Shown here: positions 1 through 11,145 of the stretch, piece by piece
How positions within the stretch are numbered: the first letter of the stretch is position 1
How the letters are laid out: every line of letters starts with the position of its first letter
Source: Henckelia pumila
Taxonomy: Eukaryota > Streptophyta > Magnoliopsida > Lamiales > Gesneriaceae
NCBI RefSeq assembly: GCF_033568475.1
Contig: NC_133122.1
Span: 187,817,449-187,881,448, forward strand
DNA: 64,000 bases
Reading direction: 5' to 3'
The notes under the pieces: generated by a model
What the model was told of the DNA's origin: nothing
Databases searched by the model: none
What the model saw: only the letters and a program-made list of their open reading frames with translations
Translations under genes and position numbers: made by a program

Positions 1-1214
1 GGGCAATTTATAGATATATGTCCTCTTGCTCCACATGTCCAACAGTTGCAATCCTTGAAACTTTCACTTGCTCTTGTATGAGTTCTTCTAAAAGTTCTTC
101 TGGATGGTGTTCTTCCCCTGCTTTGCGACGAGCTTGTTGCTGGGGATGTTCTTGTAGGTCCACTTCTTTTTTCTGATCTATAAGATCTGGCCTTTTGTTT
201 GGACCAAAATTTTCTTGGTTTACAAGAACTTCTCATTCTTTTATTGTAGGGATTATTTCTGGATTTCTTCCTCTTAACTCCCCGTGATTTATTCCCAATA
301 ACCGTAGGGAGATTATTTTCTCTACAACATAGAGGAGTATGCTTATTAATACCCCTTATCTTTTTGTAGTTCTTTTGTAATGCTTTCATATGACACCATT
401 CTGCCAATTTTTCTTTAAGAAAAGAGGCTCTTCTTGCCAATGTATCTGGATTACCTGGAACGTATTCTTTTATCAGTATTTCTCTCCAGGGACTTGACAT
501 TTTTGCAAAAAATAGCTGAATAGCTATATTTTCTTTGACTCCCAAATTTCATCTGTATTTAGTGAATAACATAATGTATTCATCAACTAAACATATATCG
601 TGCAACTCGAGACCATACAAAACTTGAGTATATCTTCTTTTCTTCTCTGTATCTTGATTATTGAAATAATCCACTCCTATAAATTGTACCTTAAATAGGG
701 TGTTCATTCTTTCTCCGATTTCTCTTAGAGATTCTCCTGCCAAGGCTGATTCTTTAGTCTTTGGCATAGTCATTTTCCAAGCTATCTTAACAGATCCCAT
801 TAGACTCATTTCCAGAAGCTTGATAAATCCTTCTTTATTGAGATCTAAAGTACCTAATGCTATTCTCATAGCTGACGTCCAATCATCTATGAGATCTTAT
901 CTGTTTTTGAAGTCTAGATCATAAAGGTTTAACATAGCCCCATAAGGATGTATCGGATCTAAAACAGTTTTTCCATAAGGATTTTGATGTAGTGGTATCT
1001 TACTCCTTCTTGACCTAGTTCCTGCTGGATGTGAATTTTCTCCAACGTGAAACTCACTATGTGGTTCTTCTGTTTTAACCACATATCTTGGAGGATTCCC
1101 TATAGGTTGTTCACCCTCAGGAAAATTCATTTTCAGATCTACTACTTTAAAATTCTCAAATGAATCTGCAAGATCTTGTAGATCCTCGAGATTTAATCTC
1201 TCTAAAGTAGTCAT
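1..1214 (-). pseudogene. Endogenous pararetrovirus coat-protein region (Caulimoviridae-like), broken, runs off window
   Basis: Reading on the minus strand from the ATG at 1214, this encodes a caulimovirid-type capsid region. An acidic N-terminus is followed by the helical capsid core, a basic Arg/Lys/Ser-rich tract, and a CX2CX4HX4C zinc knuckle whose codons lie at about 3-50, next to the window edge. The frame is broken by an in-frame TAA at 897-899 and an in-frame TGA at 549-551. Both look like point changes, because the same frame continues with matching family character on each side. From 548 to the edge the frame stays open. In the family this protein packages the viral genome; here it is an old integrated copy that cannot give a full-length product. 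A Gypsy gag is the alternative, but the zinc-knuckle position and the upstream coiled-coil ORF favour a pararetrovirus. Confidence 0.78.
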
Positions 1215-1230
1215 CAGATAGTTTTTTTTT

Positions 1231-1623
1231 CTATGATATTGCTTTTATGAGATTAATCATCATTTCTTCATCAGTTAAAGGTTTTTGTACCATTTTGGTT
1301 TTACCTTTCTGATGTAACAAAGGTTCGGTACCAAACAAGAGTGGTAACCTTCCTCCTGTACTACCTTTTCTAGAACTAGAGGTGTGTTCTAAATTTATGA
1401 TTTTTGTTTGAAGATCCTTTAGAGTTCCAAGAATTTCTTCTTGTTTCTTAAAAATTTCTTCAATCTTCCGAGGTATTTCATACAAATGATTGCTGTAATA
1501 TTGTACCGTCTTTTGAATTTCTCTAAAATCTCCAGAGAGTTTAGAGGAATCTGGTGTAATCTCTAGAAATTGAGAATTAAAAATCATATTTCTTAATCTT
1601 TTCAGAGCGTATAAAAGACCCAA
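1231..1623 (-). pseudogene. Coiled-coil ORF upstream of pararetrovirus coat protein
   Basis: A minus-strand open frame of about 130 codons ends 16 bases before the coat-protein ATG and lies in a different frame. It is Lys/Glu/Ile-rich, with a heptad-like stretch around its residues 45-80, and has a basic C-terminal third. This resembles the small coiled-coil, virion-associated ORFs that precede capsid genes in several caulimovirid genera. The frame is open back to a TAA at 1630-1632 but has no ATG at its beginning; the first Met is about codon 13. The start is therefore either lost or lies at that internal Met. The role is inferred from position and coiled-coil character, not from a recognised domain. 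Confidence 0.55.
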
Positions 1624-1709
1624 GTCTTTTTAAGTTCTTTTGTAAAGAATCTATTTAAAATAGATTCACTTGTTTATGAGATTTCATATAAATGAAATCC
1701 TTCTGGTTC
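1624..1709. other. Short non-coding leader between pararetrovirus ORF and inserted LTR
   Basis: AT-rich, with the palindrome TCTATTTAAAATAGA at about 1649-1663. No coding capacity is seen. If the LTR at 1710-4181 is removed, this joins the sequence holding the primer site at 4280-4292, which would give a leader of about 180 bases. Confidence 0.4.
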
Positions 1710-4181
1710 TGTGGGGAACTCGGGTTGCTAATCTCATCTTAAGGTCAATTAATGATTAAACAAAATTAATCAAATATAATCAAGTCAAGACAATAATTGT
1801 TTTTTAAAATATACACGGACTCCGTGCACAGCCAAAATACCAACAACAAAAATTGCGAAGGTACACGGACCCATGCACGGAGGCAAGCACAGGGTTCGTG
1901 CCCTGCTAAATATCAGAATTTCAGCAGCTTACAAAACTGAATCAAATCAAGCTATAAACATGCATATCAAATCTCATTACATTGCTCAGCAAACACATGT
2001 ATTCATACATCAATCTAGTCATGTAGAATATAGGACATCTCAAGTATAAACGAGTACTTGACAAGTCAAAACATATACAACATCTCTTGTATTCTAAACA
2101 TGTTCGATAAAGTCTATACCACATGCTATCTTGCTAACACAACCCGAGTCACCACGTGCTAAGACTCTCTCTCAAGCTACCCATATCAGTTCTAGTCAGC
2201 TTTTGCCCCACCTGTTGCCATGCACACATATAAAACAAGACAACAGCCGGAAACATCCGGTGAGAATATGATTCTCAGTATAAAAGATATATACATGCGT
2301 TAAAATAACATCATCTCAAATCTAAACATATCGACTCAAGAATAGAGTAATATAACTCATATATCAAGAATTGATTCATATCAGATCTCTGCCATCAAGA
2401 TTCGTATCCGATCTTGACATGAATATCCATCTATCGTAGTCGCATCCGACTCAAAAATAAGGTCGTATCAGACCTTGGCATTAGAATCAATTCATTTATC
2501 ATATCATATAAAAATCAAAGATCCACTACCTGAAATGGATCAACAACATCAAGTTCTAAAACAACAAACAATAAACAAGTATGTGATTTGCGGGACAACT
2601 CAAGAATCATCATTCTCGAGTATCGAATCTCTGACTCTCGATGTCATCTTATACCTTTCGTTTTGTTGAATCATAGACGCTTCAAATCTGAAACATCTAC
2701 ATCAAAGAACATCAATCTAATCTGCTCAAGTTTCTTACTCAATCTTCAAGGTAGAAACAATTTCAAACTTTGATCAAATCTTTCTCGGTTCAAAGCTGAA
2801 TTCTCGAGTCATCAAACTTCATTACCAATCTGAAAAGAAGTGATTATAATCTCTAATTATCAGTAATGAACTCACATATATCTTAGCTCAATCAAATAGA
2901 ATCCAATACTAACCAATTCTTAACTTAATGGCGTAACGATACAAAATCAGTAACCGAACTCAATCTAACAACTCTATCATTCAACACAACTTCATAAACA
3001 TCATAAACCAGCAACATATCATCAAATCATAACCATATCAGATGTCATGAGTTTTGAACCATGCTGGAATTTTCATATCAATTTCAATCTACAGATCAAG
3101 ACTCAATCAATTCTTGATTCAACTTCAAACACTTTAAACTCGAACTCGTCGATTCGAATTCGATAACCTCAACTATAATCTGAAATGAAGTGTTTAAAAT
3201 CAAGGAATATCAGCTGTCAATTCATACAATCTTCAGTTCAATCCAAACTATATCTAAATCGATCCCACAATCTAATACACCACATATCACAACCATATCA
3301 ACATGAAACCCAAAAAATTCAGCAATATCGGAAGTGGAGGATTTTCGAAATTCATAAGAAAAATCATAACAATTTCGTACGTCGTTCTTTTTCCGATCCG
3401 TCTTTGAATATACAACACATGCTAGCTCAAGAACATATTGAAACAATAATAATTGAATTTCATCATTTTCACCAAAATTCAAACATGATAGAACTTTAGA
3501 AAACTTACGCCAAAACGTAGCTCTCGGAGAGGTGATTACGAATATATGTTCAAATCTGAATTCTGACGAACGAATGAAGAAAAATCGAAGGTTTGGAAAA
3601 GAGGAAAATGGCGTGGGATGGTTGCTGGTTCTCCTCCCTTTCCTTGGCTGCATATTCACGTGAGAATGGTGAAGAACAAGTGGGAATTTAGATATATATT
3701 AGCCAAATTGCAGTTTAGTCTCTGAACTCTTCAGTAATTGCAAATCAGATCTCAGCCAACCTTTTAATTCAATTTCAATCCTAAATAATTTAAGAATATT
3801 AGAATTTAATTGTAAACCCTAAAAATTCTCAAATTAAATATTCTCGAATTAAAATTAAATAATCTCGAGCCTTACTCCTGAAACTTCGATAATTGCGATT
3901 CGGTCTCTGCTCAAATTTCACCTTCTAATTAAAACCTCTTGAATTCCCAATACTCGGAATTTAAATCATAAATCCCATAAATAATCCATTCAAATATTTA
4001 ATCTTTTAATTTAAGAATTTTCGAAATTTAAATCTCAAAATCCGTAAATTCTCAAATTAAATATTTTCAACTCGAAAATTAAATCTCTAATTTTCATAAA
4101 TTCTTCAATTAATATTTTCCCATATTCAAAATTTAAATCTCAAATTCCGTAATTAATAACTTCATATTTTCGGGTCTTACA
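1710..4181 (-). mobile_element. Gypsy-type solo LTR (about 2.5 kb)
   Basis: On the minus strand the segment starts TGTAAGACCCG at 4181, a common opening of plant Ty3/Gypsy LTRs, and ends CCCCACA at 1710. A TATA-like stretch lies at about 3691-3700 and a CpG-containing palindrome cluster at 1812-1905 (for example CACGGACTCCGTG). No long coding frame is present; the ORFs inside, including one of 145 codons at 3222-3659, are low-complexity. The right edge is clear. The left edge at 1710 is inferred from an LTR-like end and an imperfect flanking pair, GGTTC (1705-1709) and AATTC (4182-4186), which differ by two G-to-A changes. A deletion remnant instead of a true solo LTR is possible. Confidence 0.6.
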
Positions 4182-4279
4182 AATTCAAACTCTCGTTTGA
4201 ATCCATGGTTGAAAATCTCTTCCTCAATAAAAAAAAATATGATTTAACGAATAATATAAAGTCTGAATAAAATTGTCTA

Positions 4280-4292
4280 GGCTCTGATACCA
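4280..4292 (-). promoter_or_regulatory. tRNA-Met primer-binding site (minus strand)
   Basis: The plus strand reads GGCTCTGATACCA, the complement of TGGTATCAGAGCC, the sequence that pairs with the 3' end of plant initiator tRNA-Met. Both caulimovirids and many LTR retrotransposons use it to start reverse transcription. Its orientation matches the pararetrovirus ORFs at 1-1623 and it lies upstream of them, so it is best read as that virus's primer site, now separated by the LTR insertion. It could instead belong to a lost LTR element. Confidence 0.65.
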
Positions 4293-4566
4293 TTTTGTTT
4301 GAGCCATTGGTAAGTATTAAGTATTTTTTAATAAAATGGTAGTATATGAATTTTTTTAGTTTAAAGGATATATTAAGGAAACATTTTGTTAAAAGATGGA
4401 CATAATTGAAAAAGAATAAATATTAGTATATATTTGGAAAAGTAAAAAAATTATAGAGACGTATCGAGTAATTATTCCAATAAACTGCGAAATACAAATT
4501 GGAAATTTGTTGATTTGTTAATTGTGAATTCAATTGATCCAACCAAAATCTTCTTCTTCTTCCTTA

Positions 4567-4575
4567 AAACCCTAA
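4567..4575 (+). promoter_or_regulatory. Telo-box (AAACCCTAA) upstream of bL12 gene
   Basis: A perfect AAACCCTAA lies 67 bases upstream of the bL12 start codon and just after a TTC/TTCC pyrimidine tract (4548-4563). Telo-boxes are frequent in the 5' regions of plant ribosomal-protein and translation genes and are bound by TRB-type single-Myb proteins. Function here is inferred from motif and position only. Confidence 0.6.
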
Positions 4576-4641
4576 ATCCTTAACCAGCCAACCTTTTCTC
4601 CAATTTTTTTTCAGATGCAAATCTAAAAGACTCTTCACATT

Positions 4642-5133
4642 ATGTCCTCCATCGTTTCCAAAATACCTTCCAAGCCCATTGCCCGAACACTCATCTTTCG
4701 GACACTCAGCGCCGCCGCAGAATCACGGACCCAGAAGCTCGAACGCATCGCCGACGAGCTCTTGGGTCTCGACAAGATCGAGCGTCATGATTACGTCATC
4801 CTCTTACGCCACAAAATGGGCTTCAATCGATACGGCCCGGCTCCATCCGCATCCGGATTGCAGTCTCCTTCGGCGGCCGCTGGTGGATCGTCAGCCGCCA
4901 CTGATGCCGCTAAAGAGAAAACAGCATTCGATGTGAAATTGGAGAAATTCGACCCCGCGGCGAAGCTTAAGGTGATTAAGGAGATAAGAGGGTTTACTGA
5001 TTTGGGCCTTAAAGAGGCTAAGGATTTGGTGGAGAAGTCCCCGGTGGTTGTTAAGAAGGGGGTTTCCAAAGAGGAGGCTGAGAAGATTGTGGAGAAACTC
5101 AAAGAAGTTGGTGCCACTGTGGTGTTGGAATGA
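4642..5133 (+). CDS. MRPL12: Mitochondrial large-subunit ribosomal protein bL12 (L7/L12)
   Basis: An intronless gene of 163 residues. Residues 1 to about 27 (basic, Ser/Ala/Arg-rich, no acidic residues) look like a mitochondrial targeting peptide. Next comes the L12 N-terminal dimerisation segment (about 32-60, with [11 protein letters not shown]), a Ser/Ala/Gly hinge (about 66-90), and the C-terminal globular domain (about 95-163, with [28 protein letters not shown] and the terminal GATVVLE). bL12 forms the ribosomal stalk that recruits and activates translation factors, here in the mitochondrial matrix. The start is the first ATG after the 5' leader and gives the expected presequence. The sequence looks intact, with no frame breaks. 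A plastid L12 is less likely because the presequence and N-terminal domain resemble the plant mitochondrial type. The telo-box 67 bases upstream fits a growth-regulated ribosomal-protein promoter. Confidence 0.93.
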   Translation: MSSIVSKIPSKPIARTLIFRTLSAAAESRTQKLERIADELLGLDKIERHDYVILLRHKMGFNRYGPAPSASGLQSPSAAAGGSSAATDAAKEKTAFDVKLEKFDPAAKLKVIKEIRGFTDLGLKEAKDLVEKSPVVVKKGVSKEEAEKIVEKLKEVGATVVLE

Positions 5134-6920
5134 AGTGAATCGATACCATTTGCCGTAAAGGCATAAAGGTGTTGATTTTGTTGTTCTGCTAGTGTAGAAT
5201 GGAGATGGATTCTGTTTCATAAAGCAAATGAATTTTGCACTTGTGATAAAAGAGAGAGCTGGTGAAATACATTTTCAGTTTCTTTGGTGGTTAAATATTG
5301 AATCTTGATTTTTTTTTCTTCCCTCTTGAGACTGTCATGACTCCATGATGCATTTACGGCTTTGATGATTTGGATCATGAAACTGTTCCATTGCCATGAG
5401 AATTTTCGACCTCTCATGTTCCCACATTGGGATATGCTTTCATTCACTTGAACAATATGATGAATATGGTCTGTTTTTCTTGGTCATTTTAGTGTTTGTG
5501 AATCGCATCGTGTGATTAGGTAAGCCGTTCATGTTGCGTGTTCTTACAATTGACTCTTTTAGAACATCATGGAAGGGGTTGCAACTTGCAAGTATAAAAG
5601 AGAGGGGATGTAGATCTGATCCAATGTTCTCGCCCCGTGTTTTCATTTCTTCTTACCTCGCTAGGACTATAATTCTCGACGTGTAGGTCCATGCTATACT
5701 ACAACCATGTTTATCTTCTGAATATTGGAAATTTCAATGCCAAAAATAAAGTAATTATTTTCCTAAGAGACGAGTAGGTCCATGCTATACTACAACCGTG
5801 CTTATCTTCTGAATATTGGAAATTTCGATGCCAAAAATGAAGTAACTATTTTCCTAAGAAACGCAACGTTGATAGCTAGAATTTGAACATGTGAGATGCT
5901 CCCCTTTCTGCGTGCTGAGATAATATTTTTATGAATTTATGATAGTCTCTGGATGCCACTTTTCGCCCTGCTTATATTTCCATCACTAGCATAATGTGAA
6001 CTTCACACTATTCATAATTCAAATGGCATTTGCCAATTTTCAGATTGCAAAGAGTTCAAAGGCACAGAACTTAGCTGTGTATAGTTCTTTTTAATGGACA
6101 AAATCATGCTGCAGACAAAAACAGCTTGTTCTATCCGATCAAACATACCGGAAACAAAATATTAGTGCATATAATGAATGAGACAAATGTTTTATCACGG
6201 TTGTAGTGTCATTAGAGTCTCGACAAGAGTGGCAAGAGTAACAAGGCACATTAATATCAACCTCGGTAGGCCTTGCATTTGATGAACCAAATTATTTACA
6301 AGACAAATATAATTTTGATTTACATTTCTGCTACTTAATTACATTGTAGGAACATGGTCGCAAAAGACTAGCACATTGATATCAAGACTTAAACAGAATG
6401 AATTGCACGGCCTCATCTTGGGAATGCAATCAGTAATTGTGGCCACTTGACTCTGCATTGAATGAAAAAAGGGCTATCAGATAAATGAAGGAATAGTTTC
6501 CAGGATAAGATGCACAACCAAAATACCAACAATTGTAGTACTTACAAACTGAATGTTGCACGAATGTTAAAATTCTCTCACAAATACCTTTCAAAAAAAT
6601 TCTGTCACAAATAAGTGGTGCTATGACCAGGGAAACAAATTTTACAAACTTTTTAAACTAATGGTATAACCCTAGGGTCACACTCTAGGAAAGGGATGTT
6701 TTGAGTGCAGTCCCAAGAATCAGAAATTGATAACAGTCAACCAACCAGCCTTTGAACTAATACTCGTACCAACATGATTTTAGAAAGCCGCAAGTGCTAC
6801 ATACTACCTCCAAATGTGTTATTGATTACAGTACTTTGGGCCAAAGTCATGCATGTTATGAATTAGGTTTATGATAGCATTTAAAGTATCTTTTCAAGTA
6901 CTCAAATTCAAGTATTGACT
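5134..6920. other. Intergenic region between bL12 and TRB genes
   Basis: It holds the 3' untranslated regions of the two convergent genes (bL12 on plus, TRB on minus) and a 91-bp direct duplication at 5678-5859. The small ORFs here are not supported. No transposon ends were recognised. Confidence 0.6.
5678..5859. repeat. 91-bp tandem duplication
   Basis: Two adjacent units (5678-5768 and 5769-5859) both start GACG-GTAGGTCCATGC and end TTTTCCTAAGA. They differ at a handful of positions, so the duplication is not very recent. No coding content. Confidence 0.85.
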
Positions 6921-8555
6921 TTACCAAACACTGATTATGCCACAATGCAGCGCCTTCTGAGCTGCATCAGCAACACAGTATGCTGCCTCCACTTCAGCTT
7001 CGGCCTCCTCTGCTTCCATGACAGCAACCTCAGCTACAGCAATTGCAGCTTCCGCTTCTGCAACAGCTTGTGCAGCAGCTGCAACAGCCTCTTTAGAAGT
7101 CATGGTCTTCATCTTCTCCAGCTCCGCATCAACCTGGGCTTTAGTTATAATTACAAGACCATCTTTACCAGTATCCAAAAAATTCTTCTTTGCTCCATTT
7201 GCACGCATCAAATTAGGGTCTTTCCCTGACGACCTTGGTGCAATTCTGTAGTAACGCCTCACCTGTCCAATATCAGATTATGATTTGAAACCAGAAAACT
7301 GGCCAAACCTTTGCTTTAAGGAAATACCTTGACCAACCGTCTATGTTCAGTCAAACGTTTCAAATATGCAGCCAAGGTACTTTCAAAGTCTGGAGGCGTC
7401 CAGTGATGCTCCTATAACACAAACATATACCAGAATTTGAACCGCAACCATAGTGAATAAAGAGAACTATGTTGCAAAATGCTGATTTTTGGAGGCCTTG
7501 TGTTAGGCCAAGAGTGAAGAGCGTAGGAATCTGATTTAGGGGGGCTACTGTACTGGGTGGGAATCTTATAAGCCATAATCGTGCTTAGGATTGCAATATA
7601 TTGACAAAATTCAGAAGGGTGATATGAGGCCCAAACTTCGATTCTCCTAAAACTTTAGCCAATAGAATTCAAGCAACGTTTCCATTTACTGCCATCTTAT
7701 TTTTATTCATCACATGACGGTAATACCTCTATGTACTCAGCAATTGCATGTCGACTAGATCCTCGAGGTTCTTTCAACTTTGTTACAGCCTCCAATATAA
7801 GATCATCCAGCCTTGACATCTGTTTTTTGGAACCAGAAGCCTGGAAATTTTCCATACATTGTGTGACAGGAGTTTCGTAGAGTTCTCTGTCATCCTTCTC
7901 AATCACCAAGCTTTGACTAGTGCCACCTTCTTCATCACGCTTGCGAATCGAAGGATTGTTTCTATGTGTAGTCCTATGCCTAGATCCCAATCCATTTGTC
8001 ATACAATGCAAATTTCTCCATTTGTCCTGCTCCACAAGTGAACAGAGACATGAAAAATTATGTACAAATAGAGAGAACGATAGGTGATGCTATTCACGAA
8101 GATAATAAACACGGGAAATAATGGTTCTTGTTATTTCACACGCTACATCAGATAACGGCAGGCATGTTAGTTCACTCAAAATATGAGCATTCTATCTCAA
8201 TAGTGACCTTTTTTAAATTGCCAAAATCGGTGGATGCAATGACAGCGACAAGAAAATCTCTCCCAACAAGAAAGAATTAAATTAAATCTTATGTGTAATT
8301 TCAAATTTCATGCTCAAAATGCTTGAGACCACCCTCCATTTTCTGCCCAGCCCCTCCTGAATTCTTGGGAACACCATGTAGCAGGAAAAGAAGCATTTTT
8401 CTTACCTTCAGGTCCACATTGGAACGAGATCTCAAGACACTGCTAAATTCAGCATCTTTAAGGATCGTACTCCATTTTCCCACCCCATACTTGTGAATGC
8501 CAGCTTTAAGAGCCGCTTCTTCTTCTGATGTCCATTTCTGCTTCGGAGCGCCCAT
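6921..8555 (-). CDS. TRB: Telomere repeat-binding factor, single-Myb-histone (TRB/SMH) family, four exons
   Basis: Coding exons on the minus strand are 8555-8406, 8026-7727, 7411-7328 and 7262-6921. All three introns are GT-AG and the spliced product is 291 residues, the usual family size. Residues 1-60 form an N-terminal Myb domain (starts MGAPKQKW; Trp 8, 28 and 53; telobox-type VDLKDKWRN). Residues about 120-190 form a linker-histone H1/H5-like domain, split across exons 2 to 4. Residues about 225-285 are an Ala/Glu-rich coiled coil. Family members bind TTTAGGG repeats and short telo-boxes in promoters, contribute to telomere maintenance, and recruit Polycomb repression in the nucleus. The Myb domain at the extreme N-terminus distinguishes it from TRF-like proteins. 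The C-terminus may be longer: a GGTAAAG donor-like sequence overlaps the stop codon, so a further 3' exon cannot be excluded. Confidence 0.92.
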
Positions 8556-9320
8556 TACCCGCAGCCAAGAACTTTCACAAACAAATTATCTGCAGTTATG
8601 CACCATGGTGTTACACCTGAAACATGAAGAAGACCCATTTTGTGGTACAAGAAACGCATAATCAAGAAACATTTATCTGCTAAAACTTGCAATGATCAAA
8701 CATAAGGAATAGCTGCTTTCAAATTCAATTAAACGGTAATGACATTCCATACAACTTCCGAAGTTTGCACAGGTTCGATGTTATATAAGCAGACTCATAG
8801 ATTAATCCAAGTTTCTTCAAATGGTCAAGATCTTGATTTCTCAAAGAAGAATATCTCAGAATTCAGTGACTTCACTTATTAAGGCCGAAGAAAAGAAGCA
8901 ATCCAATAAAAGAAAATTGTAAACAAGAAGTAGAAAACAACGCACAATTTACTCCATTAACTCGGACTTGTTAGCAAAAGGCATTGTAATGATGATTAAT
9001 TCATCACTGGTCAAACAACAAATAAGGAACCAACGAAAAATGAAAGCAAATCATTAAAAAAAACCTAAAATGCAAATAAAAAAAATGTATTGGAAAATTT
9101 AAATGGGAATCCGCCGAGTCGTATTAAATCCAAAAGAAGCCCTGAAAACAACTTGACCATGAAATTGCCAAGTGTCGATGCGCAGTCAAGAAAACTAGAT
9201 TACCATTCGCGAGCAGAGAGGAGAATTTCGGTTCATTTGAAAGACAGATACGATTGAATTTATCGAATCCCTACGCCATTGTATGCGTCGAAGCGACGAT
9301 GGTGGAAGCAGAAGCAGTTT
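8556..9320 (-). promoter_or_regulatory. Probable 5' leader, leader intron and proximal promoter of TRB gene
   Basis: No coding content. On the minus strand a GAATG|GTAATC donor-like site near 9201-9205, after a GC-richer stretch (about 9205-9310), suggests a non-coding first exon with an intron ending shortly before the ATG at 8555. This is inference; splice evidence is needed. The likely transcription start is about 50-100 bases from the Copia insertion at 9361. Confidence 0.4.
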
Positions 9321-9360
9321 GAGCTATATTTCTTTTCTTTTATTTTTTTTAAGATATATT

Positions 9361-9589
9361 TGTTGAAAATAAGTATGTATGATTTAGATGTGCAATAAAA
9401 ATCAAATTAAATAGTAAAATTATTAAATGTATATTTTTGGACTATTCTTAAATAAAGTTTTATAAATAGATCTCTCCATTAGTGAAAAAAGACACAATTG
9501 ACCGAAAAAATTTTTATAAAGTGTGAAATTTGATATATTTTAAGATTTTGAGAATTTTACTTTTATCATAAATTTTACTTTTTACAAAA
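9361..9589 (+). repeat. Copia 5' LTR
   Basis: Begins TGTTGAAAATAAG and carries TATAAATAG at 9461-9469. The 3' end reads ACAAAA where the other LTR has ACAACA, so the terminal CA is mutated. The sequence following (CGTTATTAGCACGAAG) is not the usual TGGTATCAGAGC primer site. Confidence 0.85.
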
Positions 9590-9673
9590 CGTTATTAGCA
9601 CGAAGCTCTGAGGTTTTCCAAACTCCAAACACACAAAGAAAGGTTAAGAATATTCAACAAGTAAGAATATTTA

Positions 9674-10070
9674 TTTTACTGTTTATATATTTTTATTGTG
9701 TATATATGTTAATATATAATATCATATTATTATATAAAAGGAGTCACTGACACCTCATTATAATAACGTGATATGATTATATTGTATATTATTTTACTGT
9801 TTATATATTTTTATTGTATATATATATATATATATATATATTAATATATAATATTATGTTATTATATAAAAGAAGTCACTGATACCTCATTATAATAACG
9901 TGATATTATTATATTATATATTATTTTACTGTTTATATATTTTTATTGTGTATATATTTTAATATATAATATCATGTTATGTAATGACTATATATTAACT
10001 ATATCTGTATAATGTCACACTATTATATAAAAGAAGTCACTGACACCTCATTATAATAATGTGATGTGAT
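9674..10070 (+). repeat. Three tandem AT-rich repeats in Copia leader
   Basis: Three successive copies start TTTACTGTTTATATATTT at 9674, 9793 and 9924 and contain the less AT-rich core AGTCACTGACACCTCA. Unit lengths are about 119, 131 and 148 bases. Copy 2 has an expanded (TA)n run and copy 3 an extra insertion. They lie between the 5' LTR and gag. Confidence 0.85.
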
Positions 10071-10574
10071 ATACATAATTATTTAACTATGATTAACATT
10101 ATATACATCACATTATTATCGTAAAATTATGCAAATACATACGTTTAATTTTAGTTTAATTTTATAAAATAACATAAATAAATTAAATTTTTAACTATCA
10201 TAAATTTTTTACTTGTATCTATTATAAACGGTCATAAAAACGACTAGTTTTTACCCTATAAATATGATTTCTCAAACACATTCAATAATTCCAAATTTAC
10301 TCTTCCTCCCTAAAAATTATTATCCATCAATTTTTCTCTCTACTTAAAAAAGGAAGAAGAAGAAGATGATGATGATGATTCATTCAAGGTTATTTTTTAT
10401 AAATATTTTGATTATTATACTCACTAGTCTAGTATTTATCGAAGAATATTCACCTCACATTTTTTTTTTATTTTTAAGTATGCTTGTACTTATAGTTTAT
10501 CCGTTATTTTATATTGTCATATTAATAGATTTAGAACTTAACTAATAAAATGCATTGTTATTTTTTTTTCTAGA

Positions 10575-11145
10575 ACCACCATTTCAAATTTGGCAAAGCT
10601 CGAATTCATTGCGCTTGACATTACGAGAAAAAAATTATATGTCATGGATTCTCGATGCAGAAATGCATCTTGAGTCATTGAGTTTAAATGATACCATTAA
10701 AGAAAATAATCTCTCTCATCATCACAAGATAAGCAAAAGCTATGATAGTTTACGTCGACATCTTGATGAAGTATTAAAATGTGAATATCTCTTTGAAAAA
10801 GATCTCATGGCTTTATGGAAAGGATTAAAAGAAAGATTTGAACATATAAGAAAAGTTATACTTTCAACCACCCGTGATGAATGGAATACGTTAAGATTCC
10901 AAGACTTTAATAAAGTCAGTGATTATAACTCGGCAATGTATCGAATAATCTTGCAATTAAAATTTTGTGGACATGAGGTTACGGAATCGAAAATGCTTGA
11001 GAAAATATTTTTCACTTTTCACGCATCAAATATATATCTACAACAACAATGTAGAGTGCGTGGATTTACGAGATATTTTGAACTTATCACATGTCTTCTT
11101 GTGGCGGAAAAGAACGAGATGCTAATGAGAAATCATCAATTTTAA
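10575..11145 (+). pseudogene. Copia gag (UBN2-like), start codon lost and frameshifted
   Basis: The frame from about 10627 to 11145 is a typical plant Copia gag. It has the NYMSWILDAEMHLES segment near the start, a central run of helices (LRRHLDEVLKCEYL, LMALWKGLKERFEH) and a C-terminal LLVAEKNEMLMRNHQ. The true N-terminus is in another frame at about 10575 and starts ATT where ATG is expected. An A-run at 10624-10633 carries the frameshift. Downstream (11190-11340) an Arg/Gly-rich stretch is readable in the alternative frame, and a Cys-containing segment near 11440-11500 is a decayed zinc knuckle. Gag forms the cytoplasmic virus-like particle in intact relatives. Confidence 0.8.

Noticed and set aside
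3222-3659. 145-codon minus-strand ORF
   Set aside because: Inside the 1710-4181 LTR, in the transcript leader region after the TATA; basic and low-complexity with no recognised domain.
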